Positions 61,634 to 64,000 of a stretch of 64,000 nucleotides of DNA are shown here, piece by piece. Every line of letters begins with the position of its first letter. Within the stretch, counting starts at the first letter, position 1. The position numbers were made by a program, and so were the translations under genes. The notes below the pieces were generated by a model. That model was not told the DNA's origin. It did not search any database and was given only the letters and a program-made list of their open reading frames with translations. This stretch comes from Clostridium_X cadaveris (GTDB lineage: Bacteria; Bacillota; Clostridia; Clostridiales; Clostridiaceae): the NCBI RefSeq assembly GCF_039521325.1, contig NZ_BAAACD010000045.1; one strand, written 5' to 3'.

Positions 61634-63076
61634 CTATATAATTGTAAATGTTCCAAGTAACTCTTCTGATATCTCTTGTTTTTCAGCTAAATACTCTTTC
61701 ATTGCATCTATTGCTGTTACTTTTAATTTTTCTCTATTTGTACCATAGTGTTCTGGTACGCCCTGTTCAGTAATATAGCTTACCTTATAAACTCTATCCG
61801 CCTCTAAAGGTTCATCTTCAATATATAATTTTTGAATACGATAGTTATGTGGATTCTCTATCTTTATATACGCCTTTACTCCTATAGCTCTTGGTAGATA
61901 TCCACCAATTTGTCCAAATGGATTTCTTGAATAAGTGTTATTTATAAAATCTTCTAACATCTCAACAATTTCATATCCTTTCAAATCCACATTTATGATT
62001 TTTGGATTCATAGGAACTATATTGTACAAGTCTTCCTCAGTAATACTTCCCTCTGGAATTGGAGCTCCATACCTCCAGCCGTGTGAAAAGCATACCTTTC
62101 TTCCTGTAACATTAGATATTGAATGCAATAAAAAATTATCCATAGTCGATTCAGCAGCTAAATCCCTACAAAGTAGAGTTTTCGTCTTTCCAACTACTGT
62201 ATTTAAATTATCAATATACGGTTCATATGCTTCTTCTACTAGTTTTTTTATCTCTTCATTTTCATCAATATCAGCTGTTACTGGAATAAGTTCATGTTCA
62301 TAATTCACAACTCTTCCATTCAATATTTCTAAATCAAGCTTGCCTATAAAGGATCCATGACAACCTGATTGTATTAATATAGTATTTCCCGCCTTAATTG
62401 GAGAGTTTAATCTATTATGAGTATGACCGCTTATACATACATCTACTCCTGTTGTCTTTGATAGAATCTCATAATCTGTAGGCATACCTAAATGAGAGAG
62501 CATTATTACAATATCACATTTATGCTTATTACGTAGCTCAGAAGCTATTATTGGTATTTCTTTATATTCTGGTGACATATATATACCTTCAGAAAATTTT
62601 TGTGGAAATCCTTGAACAACATGTTCGCAGGCCATTCCAAATATACCAACCTTTAACCCATCATATTCTTTTACTATATAAGGATCAAAAAGTCGCTTTT
62701 TTTTATCGTAGATATATACATTAGCAGCAAGTAATGGATAATTGAGCCTATAAATTAAATCTCTTAATTTTGATGGAGTATATGCAAAATCCCAGTGAGC
62801 AGTCATAGCTTCAATACCCATTGCATTTAAAATCGGTAAAATTGCCATGCCATGTGTCTGAGTAGTTATAAATGTTCCATGAAATGTATCACCGCAATCA
62901 AGAAACAAACTATTTTCTGACTCTTCTCTTATATTATCAACAAGAGTTTTTATTCTTGCATATCCTCCTGCCTCTTTAACCTGAAATCCTTCTTTTTCAA
63001 AGAATACTTCTTTATGAGAAGCAATGTATCCATGGACATCGTTTAATTGAATTAAAGTTAATTTCTTCTTTTCCAT
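61634..63076 (-). CDS. Cytoplasmic 5'-nucleotidase/SoxB-like metallophosphoesterase
   Basis: A 480-aa two-domain phosphohydrolase: N-terminal metallophosphatase (about 1-280) with LIQLNDVHGY, FLDCGDTFHG, a modified third motif MTAHWDFAYTP (normally GNHE/D), MLSHLG and SGHTHNR, then a 5'-nucleotidase C-terminal domain (about 305-470). The HWDF form of motif 3 resembles SoxB-type members rather than classic UshA. There is no signal peptide. Substrate unknown. The upstream DsrE-like gene (68 bp) hints at sulfur chemistry, which is inference. Confidence 0.85.
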   Translation of the reverse strand: MEKKKLTLIQLNDVHGYIASHKEVFFEKEGFQVKEAGGYARIKTLVDNIREESENSLFLDCGDTFHGTFITTQTHGMAILPILNAMGIEAMTAHWDFAYTPSKLRDLIYRLNYPLLAANVYIYDKKKRLFDPYIVKEYDGLKVGIFGMACEHVVQGFPQKFSEGIYMSPEYKEIPIIASELRNKHKCDIVIMLSHLGMPTDYEILSKTTGVDVCISGHTHNRLNSPIKAGNTILIQSGCHGSFIGKLDLEILNGRVVNYEHELIPVTADIDENEEIKKLVEEAYEPYIDNLNTVVGKTKTLLCRDLAAESTMDNFLLHSISNVTGRKVCFSHGWRYGAPIPEGSITEEDLYNIVPMNPKIINVDLKGYEIVEMLEDFINNTYSRNPFGQIGGYLPRAIGVKAYIKIENPHNYRIQKLYIEDEPLEADRVYKVSYITEQGVPEHYGTNREKLKVTAIDAMKEYLAEKQEISEELLGTFTII

Positions 63077-63144
63077 TAGTACATCCTTTCCTTTTAGATT
63101 AAAAACATCCTTAGTTTAATATCAATATTATATTTTTGTTTTTA

Positions 63145-63495
63145 CTATGGTCTAATATAGGAATATCCTTCTTGCTGCTTTTTTGAAATTTCTACAACAC
63201 CAGCAGGAACAACAGTTGCAAATGCACACATAGGGCTGTTTTCCGGATTAAATTTATTTAATGCATTTTTACATGCAGCAAATTTAACTTTTTCTTTACT
63301 TAATTCGTCCATCTCAAGATATAATTTTGATTTTTGTGCTACATGCTCTATAAGTCCCATAACTGCAATACCATTAGCTACAATTTCAATTTCAAACTCC
63401 TCATTATTTTCCCTTCCATACTTAAGCATATTTTTTGTGTTTTCTAAAACCATATGCCATTTAGATTCCTCATCTATGTGATAAAGTACTTTCAT
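63145..63495 (-). CDS. DsrE-family protein
   Basis: A 116-aa alpha/beta protein of the DsrE/DsrF-like fold (KVLYHIDEESKWHMVLENTKNML... EIEIVANGIAVMGLI). A Cys in KFAACKNALNKF sits near the position of the sulfur-carrying Cys of the family, and a second Cys follows in SPMCAFA. Such proteins carry persulfide or are of unknown function. GGGAGG precedes the ATG. Next to a SoxB-like phosphoesterase. Confidence 0.75.
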   Translation of the reverse strand: MKVLYHIDEESKWHMVLENTKNMLKYGRENNEEFEIEIVANGIAVMGLIEHVAQKSKLYLEMDELSKEKVKFAACKNALNKFNPENSPMCAFATVVPAGVVEISKKQQEGYSYIRP

Positions 63496-63579
63496 AAAAT
63501 GTTACCTCCCAATATTTTTATTTTAAACCAACATATATTTTTCTCTTAAATATTTTTATTATTCTAATTTTACATAAAA

Positions 63580-63614
63580 CAGAGACATTAAGACTTTCAA
63601 TCTCAATGTCTCTA
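63580..63614 (-). terminator. Terminator of the FAD-linked oxidase gene
   Basis: Stem AGAGACATTgAGA / AATGTCTCT followed by GTTTTATG on the minus strand, a few bases after the stop. Confidence 0.7.
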
Positions 63615-63618
63615 AAAA

Positions 63619-64000
63619 TTATTTTTTTAATAAAACCTTCTCTTCTTTCTTTAAATCTAACCCAAGAGTTCCTCCCGGATTCATATTGTAACTAGGATCG
63701 AAATAATCCTTTAAAACTTTAAACACGCCATATTCTCGGCTTCCAAGTTGTCCTTCTAACCATGGTGCAAACATTTTTCCAATTCCATGATGATGACTTA
63801 AAGCTGCTCCTGATTTTTGAATTGCATCCAATATGGTTGCATGGTAGCGCTTAAATTCATCCGCATCGCTCATCTTTGTTATAAATATGAAATATAAGTT
63901 TGCTCCTTGTGGGTAACAGTGAGACATATGAGTAGTAACTATAGTATTTGGAAGCCTATGGCATACTTCTCTGACTTCCTTGTGCACCTTTGCCATATTA
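63619..64000 (-). CDS. FAD-linked oxidase, C-terminal part (partial, 5' end outside the window)
   Basis: The last ~127 residues of an FAD-binding oxidoreductase of the PF02913/alkyldihydroxyacetonephosphate-synthase-like class. The segment SGAALSHHHGIGKMFAPWLEGQLG carries the His cluster of these enzymes, and DYFDPSYNMNPGGTLGL is the usual C-terminal flavoprotein motif. The frame stays open to the window edge, so the internal Met at 63996 is not the start. Substrate, probably a 2-hydroxy acid or an alkyl-glycerone phosphate, cannot be decided. Confidence 0.85.
   Translation of the reverse strand, partial: NMAKVHKEVREVCHRLPNTIVTTHMSHCYPQGANLYFIFITKMSDADEFKRYHATILDAIQKSGAALSHHHGIGKMFAPWLEGQLGSREYGVFKVLKDYFDPSYNMNPGGTLGLDLKKEEKVLLKK

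Overview
The window is low-GC (roughly 30 %), densely coded DNA with strong AGGAGG ribosome-binding sites, frequent TTG and GTG starts, hairpin-plus-T-run terminators, LPQTG-anchored giant surface proteins and an [FeFe]-hydrogenase. This points to a Clostridium sensu stricto (cluster I), of the C. perfringens type. The GH84 hyaluronidase supports that direction, but I cannot fix the species. No rRNA, tRNA, insertion sequence or CRISPR array was seen.

Layout. 1-2.1 kb: the 3'-truncated mgtA Mg2+ P-type ATPase, read leftward behind an M-box riboswitch and a small unannotated ORF. 2.2-3.1 kb: ECF sigma factor and anti-sigma pair. 3.2-7.5 kb: polyamine operon (XRE-cupin regulator, potABCD). 8-12.2 kb: a CarD-like protein, an AGCS amino-acid symporter, a folate ECF-transporter S component behind a THF riboswitch, and a YibE/F protein. 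12.3-17 kb: a 1576-aa LPXTG-anchored PHP-domain protein. 17.3 kb: a decayed ABC ATPase gene. 17.9-21.5 kb: a NuoE/NuoF/HydA trimeric hydrogenase operon. 21.7-24.6 kb: MerR, MBL-fold, GPx (with a second broken GPx remnant) and OhrR-like genes. 24.8-30.5 kb: a 1859-aa GH84 hyaluronidase with a RAT-like attenuator.

30.6-43.5 kb holds the most interesting locus. A LevR-type sigma-54 activator (34.0-35.6 kb) lies between two leftward gene groups, and each group is preceded by a textbook -24/-12 promoter (33770-33786 and 43506-43522). Group A is a glycosylasparaginase, CutC and a lactose/cellobiose-type PTS EIIA. Group B is an RDD membrane protein with an apparent ATT start, PTS EIIB, PTS EIIC, a stand-alone GrdB-like domain protein, two PepV-like M20 peptidases (one with a deleted lid segment) and two M42 peptidases (one lacking catalytic and metal-binding residues). 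I propose that this is a regulon for taking up and dismantling GlcNAc-asparagine or similar glyco-amino acid/peptide conjugates. It sits beside the secreted hexosaminidase-type enzyme and an aminosugar PTS.

43.8-49.8 kb: a PAP2 phosphatase, an NhaC-family antiporter, a CLC-F fluoride exporter behind a fluoride riboswitch, and a NagE-like EIICB behind a classic RAT/terminator. 49.9-54.2 kb: peptidase genes (pcp, M29-like), small membrane proteins, a MarR regulator and an unlisted 50-aa basic protein. 54.3-61.5 kb: a GGDEF protein, a three-gene envelope glycolipid cluster (glycosyltransferase, deacetylase, flippase-like), a divergent two-component system and a CPBP-like membrane protein. 61.6-64 kb: a SoxB-like metallophosphoesterase, a DsrE-like protein and the 3' part of an FAD-linked oxidase gene cut by the window edge.

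RNA-level control is a theme: M-box, THF and fluoride riboswitches plus two RAT-type attenuators occur in one 64-kb stretch. Everything here is read by eye. No database search or folding software was run.
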